From NCBI GenBank assembly GCA_914767715.1, contig OU612071.1, positions 10,401,493 through 10,461,492 on the forward strand: 60,000 nucleotides of DNA. Reading direction: 5' to 3'. Every line of letters begins with the position of its first letter. Position 1 is the first letter of the stretch. The notes beneath the pieces are model-generated. The model was not told the DNA's origin and ran no database searches. It saw only the letters and a program-made list of their open reading frames with translations. The DNA comes from Membranipora membranacea. Its lineage: Eukaryota; Bryozoa; Gymnolaemata; Cheilostomatida; Membraniporidae. Positions 22,490-33,007 of the stretch are shown here, piece by piece. Both the position numbers and the translations under genes were made by a program.

Positions 22490-22640
22490 ACAAATGTTTC
22501 AATATGCATGCAGATAGAAGAACCCTCTTGTATGATATAGCTTTAGACAGGAGGATGCTGTCACCAACCACTGCAGCACCGTCCTTGTAGTGATATGCTT
22601 CACACTGGGTTAAGGCTGTCAGTGGTTGAAGGGTGGCACT
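22490..22640 (-). repeat. Duplicated segment, copy 1 (pair with 27460-27610)
   Basis: About 85% identity over 141 bp with no indel to the segment at 27460-27610. On the minus strand both copies have a shared open frame of 47 codons (contains LQPLTALTQ, VVGDS and YK(A/D)GA-like blocks). Substitutions are spread over all codon positions, with no excess at third positions. The open frame may therefore be chance, or the exon is not under purifying selection. Both copies lie just downstream of minus-strand exons, so a 3' UTR origin is plausible. Confidence 0.6.
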
Positions 22641-22937
22641 TATGACATTGAAACCTAGTCGTCACTATAATAAAACACTTCCAAAGCTGGCACAGCAGTG
22701 CTAGTCATTGTCAACCATGACAGACAGCAAATATTTTATAAAACAATATATCGGAAAAGTCTTATTGCCATCATGTTATATAGTCCCTTTATTATTTAAA
22801 TGATATATGAATATCTTTTGCTCAGGACAGACAGGTAACTTTCAAACGTAAACAATTAATTTGATTTAGTCAATAGGCTTAGCTTTAAACCACAAATGTA
22901 ATAATGTATCGTCCCAACTTTTTAAAGATTGTTACCA

Positions 22938-23104
22938 TTATAAGTATGAACTCCAATTGATAAATATACTTTCACTATCCATCTCACTATCAGTGCTCGT
23001 TATCAATTCTCCATTCACAGATTTAACTTCAGAGTCTACAGAAATGTAACCACCCAGTCCTGCGGTGTTGTCTTGTGCTGGCTCCAGTTTGTCGATACTA
23101 CGAC
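22938..23104 (-). CDS. Terminal exon of an unrecognised gene, 3' part, split by a hAT element
   Basis: The frame runs from RSIDKLEPAQDNTAGLGGY through VNGELITSTDSEMDSE to WSSYL and a TAA stop at 22938. It is rich in Asp, Glu, Ser and Thr and reads like a cytoplasmic or disordered C-terminal tail. The hAT element at 23105-23725 is inserted directly upstream. Its last base plus the first base of the target duplication creates an AG that could act as a new acceptor. The pre-insertion exon probably continued to 23778. Confidence 0.5.
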
Positions 23105-23725
23105 TAGTGTTGTATTGAGCCAGCAAAAATGAAAATGAGCCAAGCCACTGAAATTTCCCTAAATTCGGGTACGAGTCGGGTCGAGTCGAAAAGAGCGCTG
23201 TGAAATGGATTTACATTACGACTTCATAAGTTGATGTCCTACTCCTACACTGTCTTCAGATATCACAATTTAAAAGAATGATGGATATTCATCCACTAAT
23301 CACTAGTGCAATTAGCTAATAGTACATGTTAAGTTTGATTCAGTTTGTAATATATCATCTAGACATAATGAACTATGTTGAGACCAAGTTTCATCAAATT
23401 CTGTCAAGTATTTATTGAATTATAAATGTCTGAAGAAAGCTTTATGTAGTGTTGTAAGCCCTTCATAATAACCACAGCAAAAGCATGACTAATAGCTATA
23501 TGTTTTATTATCTTATAGTCTCTATTTCCCAAATCATCACCTAAAATCCATAGCATAGTGGTTAAGATCGTGGACTGTAGTGCACTAGGTCTCAGGTATT
23601 TTGACCATCACTCTAGTAGTTGAGGCCCGTAAGGATGTAGACCTCTGACCCGACTTGACCCTCCCATGACCCGACCACAGGAACCCGAAACCCGACCCGT
23701 TGACTCGACCCTGAATACAACACTA
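23105..23725. mobile_element. Non-autonomous hAT-type element, 621 bp
   Basis: Terminal inverted repeats TAGTGTTGTATT and AATACAACACTA, with an exact 8-bp duplication ACTACGAC at 23097-23104 and 23726-23733. It contains the second copy of a dispersed repeat (23259-23530). A tRNA-like A-box segment (CATAGCATAGTGGTTAAGAT at about 23550-23570) is followed by a degraded B-box region. Subterminal sequences are CGGGTCGAGTC-like direct and inverted motifs. No transposase frame. Confidence 0.88.
23259..23530. repeat. Dispersed repeat, copy 2 (inside hAT element)
   Basis: Aligns with 5633-5892 as described there. Confidence 0.7.
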
Positions 23726-23733
23726 ACTACGAC

Positions 23734-23778
23734 CTCCACGTCCGATATGACAACATCCGTCAGCTACGACACCGCAAA
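23734..23778 (-). CDS. 5' part of the hAT-split terminal exon
   Basis: On the minus strand, acceptor TTGATATTAG precedes 45 bp that are open in the frame continuing through the target-site sequence into the exon at 22938-23096. The fragment encodes CGVVADGCCHIGRGG. The continuity of one open frame across the empty target site, in only one of the three phases, supports an exon interrupted by the element. Confidence 0.4.
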
Positions 23779-23837
23779 CTAATATCAATAGCAGGAGATA
23801 AACTGACTTCATGTTGTGTCACAGTCAAGCTCAGTTA

Positions 23838-25310
23838 GATGAGTGACCACCAGAATGGTGAATACTATATTTATATTATGTTACTTATTAACATCAACGA
23901 TAAATAATAAAAAAACTGATAACTATAATTTAATTAGTGGTAAGCGGATGCGATAATTTAACATTTGCCCGACCACCACCTCCGCGTACTGGAAAATGGA
24001 CAGCTGAAGCTATAAATTGTTTAGTTGATAGGGCGATGATTATATTCGCTGTCGAGTAGGCCCATCAATGAATTTGCTTTTATTTCAAAGCAGTGAGAAC
24101 CTACAAGTCAATTAAAAATAATTAATCAATCCTTTGTTTTCAGTCAAATACTCTTTTTAGTGCTCAGGTGTAGAGTATAAGTATTCACTGGTGGTGATGT
24201 CGGTGGTGGCTGCGGTAAACTAGCAAAAACAGCAGCAGCAGAAACGCAACACTGAGAATTGAATTATAAATGTAAGGACCATCAGTGTTTGGGAGGAAGT
24301 TTGCTGCAGGAGGGTCTTGTTGCAGTACCTATATTGATGAATTAATTCATTGCCCTGTATAACTAACTGAATCGGCCCTAATTTCTGTTCTTACCCAATA
24401 AAAATGGGGGTTCTGTATTAAGGCTACGTAATACTACCTGGAAACGCAGGAATGGCGCGGGCATACAGATCACACTAAAAAGAGTGATCTACAAGGTATG
24501 TGTTTAGAGCTTAACGATGCCATATTTGTAATGATTACATCTGAATCGACATCGAGTTTTCGAAGTTATCTCCACCTAAAGCGTTGTTAGATAAGTGACA
24601 ACCAGAATGGTGATGACTATTACCTATTATTATATTTACATCAGTGACAAATTTGAAACATGAAATAATAATAATAATGATTTAATAATAAGTGATAAGC
24701 AGATGTGATCATTTAACATTGTCTGATCACCATTTATGGATACTGAAAAATGGACAATGGACAGAAGTTGTAATTTGTTTTAGCTGATTGGATGATGATT
24801 AGGAGGTCCACCATTGGATGCATTCTAGTTTACTAGAATGTATCACACTCTCAGTACGAGGACTCCGGGCAACTTGCGTCCCTCTTTAGGGCAGCCCACC
24901 CTCTGTTTTGTTATAAACAGGGATTATATGTGCTCTCTAGTAGGACTCATCAGTAAGTTTGGTTTTATATCAAAGCAGGTGAGAACCTACTGATCATGTA
25001 AAATCAATAATTAATCATTTTGATTTTAGACAGGGTTGAATAATCTGTTCTAGTGCTCAGTTGTAAAAGGTAAGAATTCGCTAACAATGATGGCGATGGT
25101 AAAGACTGAGAACTGGATTATAGGTAAGAGGAACATGAGTGGGGGGGGGGGGAGGTTTGCTATAGGAGGGTCATGTTACAGCTTACCCGTTGTTGAACCA
25201 ATACACTCCCTATATAGCTCACTACATCGGCCTTCATTTTTTTGTTTTTTTCCCTTTAAAAGTGTAGGCTCTGTATTAAGGCTATGTAATACTATCTGGG
25301 AATGTCGACA
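23838..25310. repeat. Tandem duplication, about 750-bp period
   Basis: 23838-24470 and 24586-25310 align over most of their length. Examples are GTTAGATAAGTGACAACCAG versus GTTAGATGAGTGACCACCAG, and shared AGTGCTCAG, GGTTCTGTATTAAGGCTA and GTAATACTA blocks. The second unit has a 125-bp insertion at 24801-24925. No convincing exon was found in either unit. Confidence 0.7.
24801..24925 (-). mobile_element. Truncated SINE-like element inserted in duplicated unit
   Basis: The insertion is absent at the matching place of the first unit (GGGCGATGATTATATTCGCT), so empty and filled sites are both visible. A GATT motif flanks the insert (24797-24800 and 24922-24925). The sequence matches 33150-33290, which has a tRNA-like head on its minus strand. 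This copy has no head. Confidence 0.65.
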
Positions 25311-26288
25311 TGTTACAATGTTACATATCACACTTAATTGCAGAAGGTCATTATAGACCAAGTGTCCGCCAGTAGTTTAGGGCTGTCTATCATGTTCCAA
25401 AGGATCACAACCCTCACCGAACAATTAAGATCGCATCATCTGCTCAGTAGAGGTATTCCAGAATGATTATTATTGTGTATCAACGCTATCGCAGTCCAAA
25501 TCAATTACCATAATGTAATATATTGAAATATATATTATTATGTAAGACTGAGTGGTAGAACTACTACTTGACTAGTTAATGATTAAAGGCACAGCAATTA
25601 AGAATGACTCTAGCGATAGTTCTGAGGATAACAGCGTCTTCTGATGATAAACAGTACCGGCCCTTGTATGCAATCTTAGCCATGGATTGTTGGAAAATAA
25701 GATAAAAATCATCATTAAATTGATCTGCTTGGAAATTCAAGATTCTGCATTGTGGGAAAATCATAAAGGAAGATAAACATGACTTGGATGTTCTTCTTCA
25801 CCAACCATCATAAGATTTTCCGTATCTAGTGAGAAGACATAGTCGACAGTTTAGAAAAATATTTTAGTCAATGTTCAGCTTCGTAACTTATATTAATTAC
25901 TATTTTGTTCTCCCTGCTTCTTAAAAGGCACTAAACAAGAAGCTGAATTAAAGTTAGCCTTACAGCTGGACTGAATATGCGTTGTGAGATCATCACAAGG
26001 ACCGAGGCCCATCAAAGCATTCAGATATCGAGCCCTGGCCCAAACTGATCAAACTTGGTAGTTATAGCTACTAACGGCCACACAGTATCATTAGCTAAAG
26101 GCGATAGAATGTCTTTGAACTCAGCCTGACATACAAGTTCTGTGATTGACTGTCTGAGCACATAGACTGTTTATGGTATCACATTTGACCTGGATAGGTC
26201 ATGGAAGAGCAGTATTGAGCAGTTTTTAGTGTACAGGATTAACAGACATTGTCTGCTGTAGTTTATGACTAGAATATTTGTTCTCATA

Positions 26289-26408
26289 TTGGCGACGCTA
26301 TGATTACTCGTGTTGACAACGCTATAGATACTTGTGCTGGCAACGTTGTGGATAGTCGTGTTGGCAACGTTACGGATATTCGTGTAGCCAACGTTTCGGA
26401 TACTTGTA
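26289..26408 (-). repeat. 24-bp minisatellite, five units
   Basis: Five units of the type TTGGCAACGTTATGGATACT-CGTG. On the minus strand the 24-bp period keeps a frame open from 26443 to 26171, with eight-residue repeats of the form NTSIRNVA. No splice or homology evidence makes it a gene, but the units keep the frame. Confidence 0.7.
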
Positions 26409-27459
26409 TTGGCTGGGGATTTCTCAGTTTCGACTTGTTTCACTCACACTATCGCATCTCTGCATAAGAAAAATAAAAGCAAAAATTTATTTTCGGTAAA
26501 TTTAGCCAAAGGTGCCAATACATTTAAATATCATAATGTAATAATGTATTATTACATAACAATCATAAAAGGCAAGAAAAGGCTCTGTCTGTCCTAGAAA
26601 CCAGAGCTTGTGGATATATACCGCCTCCTAGGGTGTGCAGCAAGCTGTCGCCTATAAGTCATCAGGGAGGGTGGGATATCCACCCACCCTCACTGAAGTC
26701 ATTAGGCTGAAAAGAGGGTTTGTTCTTTAGAGTTGTCCCTCCCTGCTAGGCAAAATAGCACAATATCTAAATAGCAGGTTCATCTCAAGCTGAGTAGTTT
26801 TTTGTATTACTTTAATCTCTACCAATGGATATTTTAAACTGAGCAAATTTTGCATCAAGTAATCTTTTCATGGAAACAACTTAAAGCTCCATTGTCTCAA
26901 ACAATTACAGTTGAAAGCATCAAATTAAATAAACAATCTACGGGTCAGAAGGGGCGACGATTCTCAGAGACCATCAGAGTAAGGTGAGTGTATATAACTC
27001 ACAGAGGTCTGTTTACTGAGGCGTGACTGCTGTCTGTGCTGTGAGAAAGCTCCGCCTTGTTCCACTTTAGCGTCCAACATTCTGAAGAAATCTAGCTGAG
27101 ATCCTGTTGACTCGCTGTCAAAAACACAACAGTGCACTATGATATAACATGTAAGTCAGCCTTAGGATCAAACGGGTGGGGTAAAAGAATTTTTTGAGCC
27201 ATTGTTTCACAAATAAACATGTTAAAGGGTAAATATTATGGTATATGGTTCTAAATGTATTACGATTATATGGGAAATGCTTGAGATCCAGAAAAAGAAT
27301 GTTAACAGATAGTGCGCGTCTGGTTCTGCTTGGTTTGTAATATGGTCTATCCAACAATGACACAATTGGTGTCATCCAACACAGCGAGATAACCATTCAC
27401 AGACTACCAAATTCTATCGTCCCTGGATATGTGTACATGTATATCCATGTAAAACAACA

Positions 27460-27610
27460 TCGCGCTTGCAGATATAAGATCCCTCCTGTATGGTAAAGCT
27501 TTATACAGGAAGACGCTGTCACCAACCACTACAGCTCCGGCTTTGTAGCAGTATGCTTCACGCTGGGTTAAGGCTGTCAGTGGTTGAAGAGTCGGACTAA
27601 TGACTTGTCA
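27460..27610 (-). repeat. Duplicated segment, copy 2 (pair with 22490-22640)
   Basis: See copy 1. In another frame, the bases just upstream (minus strand) follow an acceptor GTGTGTGCTAG. They could join the exon at 27729-27873 in phase, giving a short tail KKLYSDKSLVRLFNH before a stop. That alternative ending is unproven. Confidence 0.5.
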
Positions 27611-27728
27611 CTATACAACTTCTTCCTAGCACACACCTTATTGCAGTCATCGTCTGAATAGACGGATAGCCATTATTATTACATATATAAGTTAGGATAC
27701 ATACAGAGTATGATAAGAATATACTTAC

Positions 27729-27873
27729 ATAGGTGGAGGGGAAAGAATGCCTTTATTACCAGGCCTACTACTCTTAATGAGATGCTGAGTGACTGAGAAG
27801 TTATCCTCCCCACTTGATGAGCGCCTCCTATGATAATTTTCTATCACTTCCTGTTTAGCTTTAGAAGATCCGC
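27729..27873 (-). CDS. Exon of the myristoylation-type gene (internal)
   Basis: Acceptor CCATTGCCAG and donor GTAAGTAT flank 145 bp with a single open phase. It starts with two bases that complete the single base left by the exon at 28951-29101, giving Gly-Gly-Ser-Ser-Lys. The peptide is Lys/Arg/Ser-rich (KAKQEVIENYHRRRSSSGED) and ends with Ser-Pro-Pro-Pro. Arg-Arg-Arg-Ser-Ser is a possible basophilic kinase site. The exon ends in phase 2; the next exon is uncertain. Confidence 0.55.
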
Positions 27874-28950
27874 CTGGCAATGGAAGGCATGTGTTAAAAG
27901 AAACATTCAGTCAATTTCTACCGTTGAAATGGGACACTTTTAATGGATAAAATTATCTCAATAATGGCAGACTGCAGACTGCAGACCTTTTCTAAATAAC
28001 AATGCTATCCGAATGCACAGTAATCATTTACAGGAAAAAATTAAAAATAATCTGGTAAATCAATGGAGTTTCAATAAAAATGTATGAAATTTGGTGGCAA
28101 CATTTTCTGATCACCAACATTTTGGCTAAATTTCCCCCGCTTAGATCAGGCTGGATTTTAACAAGAGATTTTCTGACCACGTTTAACTTAGTCTTGTCAC
28201 ACCGCTTCTTTTTTCAAACACTGGCCTATGGCTCGGCTGTATTTATCCAAATTAAAATTGATACCTGCTTCTAATTGCCATTAAATGTCATTAGACAGTC
28301 AAACAAGGATTAGAGGGGCTGCAGTGTATTTATTGGCTTGATGATGTTATTCTATTATTATCTCATCTTGAAGAAACATCAGCCCCATGGTCTAACCCCT
28401 CCCCCCCCCCCCCCGTCCCATGATTTAGCGCTTTAAGATTTTACACTTGTTTGTGCATGGAGACGTTGCATCTATCATTACCCTCTTGTCTCCTTCCTTC
28501 TTTGAGGATCGTGTACCTTTAACAGGCCCAAATCAACCTCTAATGATTTGTTGTGGTTGCCTTGAAATTTGTAAAAGTTTGATGCCTTGTTTTGTTTTGT
28601 TTTAAATCACCAAAAGAAATGTGAAAAAAACCAGTAAAGAAAACTATATCAATCTCAAGCAAAAGAATTTGATGATGATTATCTGATTTGAAAAGAATTC
28701 ATTCCACGGGCTAGCTCTGATAATACTTGAAGTATTTTATCTATTTATATCTGCCGTGCTCAGGGACTCTGATAATCAATATTACTGTGGCTTACAATAG
28801 TAGAAGAATGATAACAAAGTTGTATATGTAGTAGGTCAGTCATTCATAAGTTGGCCAGGGTTATATTCCTGGAAAAAGGATGCTAATGTCATCCTACTTT
28901 CCCAGAGGAGAGCATAGCAGGGCACAGATTCATGGGCCGGCCAGGGTTAC

Positions 28951-29101
28951 CTTTCCGGGCGAAAATTTTATGTGTGAAAAAGTTTTCAATCTCAACAGGT
29001 GGTATAAGACTGATAAACTCGCCAGAGTTTGCGCCATTCCCCATTTGAGAATTACTGTCACTGAAACTTCCGCTAGATGAGACAGCCGGCATGAAGGTCG
29101 G
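28951..29101 (-). CDS. Exon of the myristoylation-type gene (internal)
   Basis: Acceptor GTGCTTTCAG and donor GTAACC flank 151 bp open in phase 0. The peptide has a Ser/Asn-rich start (SSSGSFSDSNSQMGNGANSG) and then EFISLIPPVEIENFFTHKIF. The end phase (1) matches the next exon at 27873. Its start phase (0) does not match the first exon (ends in phase 1), so one exon between 29110 and 30360 remains unidentified. Confidence 0.55.
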
Positions 29102-30365
29102 CTGAAAGCACCCATAAAGTGCTCATCACCTGACTTAGTCTTTTTTGCCGGCCGGGGGCAACAGTCTGGGGGGGGGGGCTCAGACTAAGTCTTTTTAAGA
29201 AATGGGTCTAGCGGAGAGCTGACAATGATAATGATATATCTATTCTCCTATACTATCCCAGGAGTGACAGAAGATAATCGATGGTGCTACTGCAAAGAAA
29301 ATGCTCTAAGTTCTGTAAACAAACAAAGCAGTAGTTTACTCATTGATAACACTGCCAGTATTTATCTCCCATGGGATTACGGACGTATATTTACTAGAGA
29401 ATGGGAGTCGCCTTCCTCACACCTGAGATTAACAAGGAAGGGTTAGCGCTGCTAAGGAATAACAGTATTCCTTGGCGCTACTGATTCTATCAGACCTGCA
29501 TATGCTGAAAATAAATTCCAGATACGGCTTTATGATGAACCCTAGCCTAAATTATAAATACAGTCAGGATCGTCTAGAGAGCTGCCAATTTAATTCTGTC
29601 ATTCATCTTTAAACTTTTCAGTATAGTATAAATACTAAATAGATCAAATCTGTTCAATAACGAGGCCGCCTTGAGTTGAAGATACTGACACATCAAACAA
29701 CTCAAAGATTCAAGAACTTTAACTGCTGTTTTGCAGGTATTGTTTTGGAACTGCTCTACGATGATTGCCGGTAACAAAGCACCACAAAATGGTTGTAATT
29801 GGTCTCTTGATTATGAAGTTGAATGAGACACACCAGTAGGAATAGGAATTTACACATGACCATGAGTTGTCTGTGTCTAATTTGTCTCAAGGCTACTTGA
29901 TTTTTAGTTGCATGACATTTAAGCCAATAATAGGATAGTGTTCATGTCGGGCGGATGCTATTTTAGACAAGTAGCTATAACCTAATATATAATCTTTGCA
30001 TGAGGATTAACCTTGAAAGCTTTGCAAGCCAAATATCTTTGAATTTCATTCATGCCTTGGAATCCTTTGGGGTCATGGAATGAAATGCTATCTTACTGAT
30101 AAAAGCTCCTGTATAAGCTGTTGGAGCATATAACGGACCACCGATATTTTAACCATGGCTATTTAGCCTTGTCACAAGTAGCCGGGTGACAAGGCTATCA
30201 TAACTAAATTTTTAACAACAGACAAAATTCTGAGGTACGTCCCTCTCACCTTTCCTTGCTATAACCCTGGCCTTCCCTGCCCTTCCCCACCCATGCCTTT
30301 CCCCTGCCCTCCCCCTGTCCTTCCCTGCTCGTCCCCTGTCCCACCACAATGCATCAAATTCTTAC

Positions 30366-30405
30366 CTCGATCAGGGGATACTGTATTACTGCTACCACAG
30401 CCCAT
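30366..30405 (-). CDS. First coding exon with N-myristoylation signal (MGCGSS)
   Basis: ATG at 30405 has A at -3 and G at +4, then MGCGSSNTVSPDR and the donor GTAAGAA. Gly2 with Ser6 fits the N-myristoyltransferase consensus and Cys3 could be palmitoylated, so the product is probably anchored to the inner face of a membrane. The rest of the gene lies toward lower coordinates. I do not recognise the protein. Several animal proteins start Met-Gly-Cys-Gly, and the start alone does not decide the family. Confidence 0.5.
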
Positions 30406-30434
30406 TATGTCAGCATCTGTCTCTCCAGCTTCAT
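30405..30434 (-). promoter_or_regulatory. Nine-codon upstream ORF overlapping the main start
   Basis: MKLERQMLT ends in TAA that shares one base with the main ATG (TAATGG). This stop-start overlap is the geometry of reinitiation-controlled translation. It assumes that the 5' leader continues without an intron over these 30 bases. Confidence 0.45.
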
Positions 30435-31097
30435 CTCTACGCTCCTTATCTCAATATGATGGCAGATCTGGTCGGCTTTATGAGAGGGAAGAGGTCAGAA
30501 TGGCTGGTCTGTTGAGCTCTAGGAGAGAAGGGACCTGACAATAGATAATCTGATCAGCTCTGAGAGGGGATAGAGACTGTTAAATATTTGAGTGATTTTT
30601 TTTCCTCGTCTCAATGTTAGTCAGATAGACTTCAGAGCAAAATAATCCAGCTGCTGCGCATGTGTGTACTTGTGTGTACAGTTTTTGCAGATATCCAGAT
30701 CTAGATATTGCTTGTACCACAGAGATTGAAGATGTCAACTGTAGGTTTATCCTTTGATAATACGAAGACTGGTATTTGTTGAGAAAACAACGATCCAGAG
30801 AATCCGCGAAAAACTTCTGCAAAAATAGAACACAATATTGTATACGCAACTACCTCGTGCAAGGTTATAATACCCAGCTCATTTAGCATCCAGGAAGTGT
30901 AAAGAAAAATCTATAGTAATTTCCCCAAAATAAAACAGTATTGTTTGCTGTGTGTGTTGGATTATATTGGATAACTATTTTTGTATCATACGTGGAGAGG
31001 TTTTATGTGTCTTACCTGTCTGAAGTTAGAAATAGCTCACACTTAGACAAATATAAACTTAGCAGACAAGAGGAGCAAAGAATCGCTTTCCTAAATC

Positions 31098-31357
31098 CAG
31101 TGGCGTATATTAGCAATCACGGACCACGGATTTCCGTGAATGGCTGAATAGCTCAGTGTGTAGAGCGTCTGCCTAATGATCACTGCTTGCACTATTTTGC
31201 TACCGATATGCAAAAATTTCCGTGGTGGGAGGGGCGCACAAGCGCCCCTCCCACACCCTCCCCGCCACGCCTACGGCATGTGGATCGGGCTGCGCCCAAT
31301 CATTATGGTAATCGCTAAAAAGTCAGTGAGTGAAAATTTTTATAATATATACTCCTG
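31098..31357. mobile_element. hAT-type MITE with tRNA-like insert, copy 2
   Basis: Same ends as the element at 21682-22088 (CAGTGGCGTATATTAG at the left, ATATATACTCCTG at the right). Exact 8-bp duplication CCTAAATC at 31090-31097 and 31358-31365. It keeps the tRNA-like A box (TAGCTCAGTGTGTAGAGCG) but has an internal deletion that removes the B-box part. It also carries a GAGGGGCGC...GCGCCCCTC hairpin that copy 1 has lost. Confidence 0.9.
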
Positions 31358-31365
31358 CCTAAATC

Positions 31366-32354
31366 TAAATTGCTGTTTAAAACTTCGATGAAAACTTGGC
31401 ATGCAAAGTTAGATATAGATTTTTATAACTTTGCATGTACACACACCAATGTTGACAGAGTGTTCATGATGCCAGAAAATTAATTTGAAATTTGATCGTT
31501 AAAAAGCCACTCAATAGAGCATGAAAATTATGAAAACAAATATTGTAAGCTATAAGCCATTAATGTTCGCCGATAATTACACCAGCGGAATGGTTCTAAT
31601 GATTCTAATTACGTCAGTAAGCTCTAGTTATCAATATTAATACTGAGTGGTCGAGGACAAAAAGTGAGAAAAGTTCAAATCTATAAAAAAAATATGAATA
31701 GCTTTGCATTGGCAGCGCCCCGCTGACTTTACAATGCAGCGCTAACCATGTGTGTGATGAGGTGATATTAGTTCTATATGGGTGACCCTGTCAAAATTAA
31801 TAGGCGCAACGTCAGTCACAATAGACTTTTTGAGTCCTGATTTTAACATTGAGCCATATGAATTTATGAATATGTGAGAATTCAAGTTTTAAATTCATTC
31901 AAATTCGTTCTAGTCCACTTATAGTCTTTACACCCAAACTAGCCTTGTGACAAGGGTAAACGGAAACAACATCATGCATAGAAGAAATCTCAAATTCTAG
32001 CTCCAACACCAAGCGGCTGCGCTCATTTCCCGGTGCCAATACTTCACTGTTTGTTTTAGTTTAGTCCCATGCTAGAATGTCCAAAACAGTAAACTATTGC
32101 CATACTTCCACTTTTTCCATTTTTATATCAGTATCTAATCTATATTGCGAATAAGGTTCAGCTATGGTATCAACTAGTCTAGAACAGATTCTAAAGCGCA
32201 AGCTAATCAGTTTGGTTTGATCCCCTTGGGAATTCCAATTATAGTACAGTTGCAATGAGGAAATGGTTTCAGCGCACCCTATCTATTAGAACCTAAAGGT
32301 GATTACGATGGTAAGCGGGTCCTCTGCTGTTTCCCTCTTTGACCACTATGTCAG
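31366..32354. other. Non-coding interval
   Basis: No supported feature. At its end a weak exon-like segment (32355-32428, acceptor TATGTCAG, donor GTAAGTA, one open phase with DAWLSFAGASKNFNLLMSNH) is noted but not called. Confidence 0.4.
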
Positions 32355-32649
32355 GTGACGCCTGGCTGTCTTTTGCTGGTGCCTCAAAGAATTTCAATCT
32401 ATTGATGTCTAATCACTCTGAACTTGTAAGTAATGAATAATTAATAATAAATAAATTATTGGACTCAAATAATATTCCGAACACTGAGAATCATAAAGAG
32501 ACAAGCTTAGATGTTTGCTTTCTTGTCTGATTGTTTTTTAAGAGACGCCAAGTGACGGCAAAAACAAACCCACAGCCTGTACAATTCAAAGTCAGGCTTG
32601 TAGTTCTAGGGGAGGCAGGGAGGCCCTGCCTCCCCCCCCCCCTGAAAAC

Positions 32650-32798
32650 TTTATAATTGAATAATCTATGGCAGACTCAGCTCCTTTTGGTTACATCAAC
32701 CTGCTTTGGAGGAGCTTGTAGCACTCCTATTAGTGATGCTTGGAACCTGTCTCGGTTTTTGCCTCTCCTGCAATACTTCTACAATACGGCCCTGTAAA
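32650..32798. repeat. Dispersed repeat, copy 2 (related to 4199-4330)
   Basis: Shared blocks as given for copy 1. Just upstream, GGGAGGCAGGGAGGCC is followed by CTGCCTCCCC, a short palindrome. The outer edges CAGGCTTGTAGTTCTAGGGG and CTACAATACGGCCCTG are partly inverted repeats, suggesting a non-autonomous DNA element of about 32601-32798. Confidence 0.5.
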
Positions 32799-33007
32799 GT
32801 AAGTATTCCCGAAACGAAAGTTTGCCACGGCGCAAATGCTTGATACATCCAGCTTACATTTCCTCACCCTCTCAGTTTTATAAAGCTCAAACCCAGGCTA
32901 GCCAAATTCAATTCTAGCTAACATTAAGTCACCACCCAAACTAGCTAGACTGAACTCGAGCTAAGATTTACACCTCTAGGCTAAGAAAAATAACCTCTCT
33001 CTCTCTC

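Noticed and set aside
28380-28420. Poly-C tract as a functional element
   Set aside because: Similar C or G runs occur at several other places (12031, 21337, 25141, 29170, 48901); low-complexity sequence without further structure.
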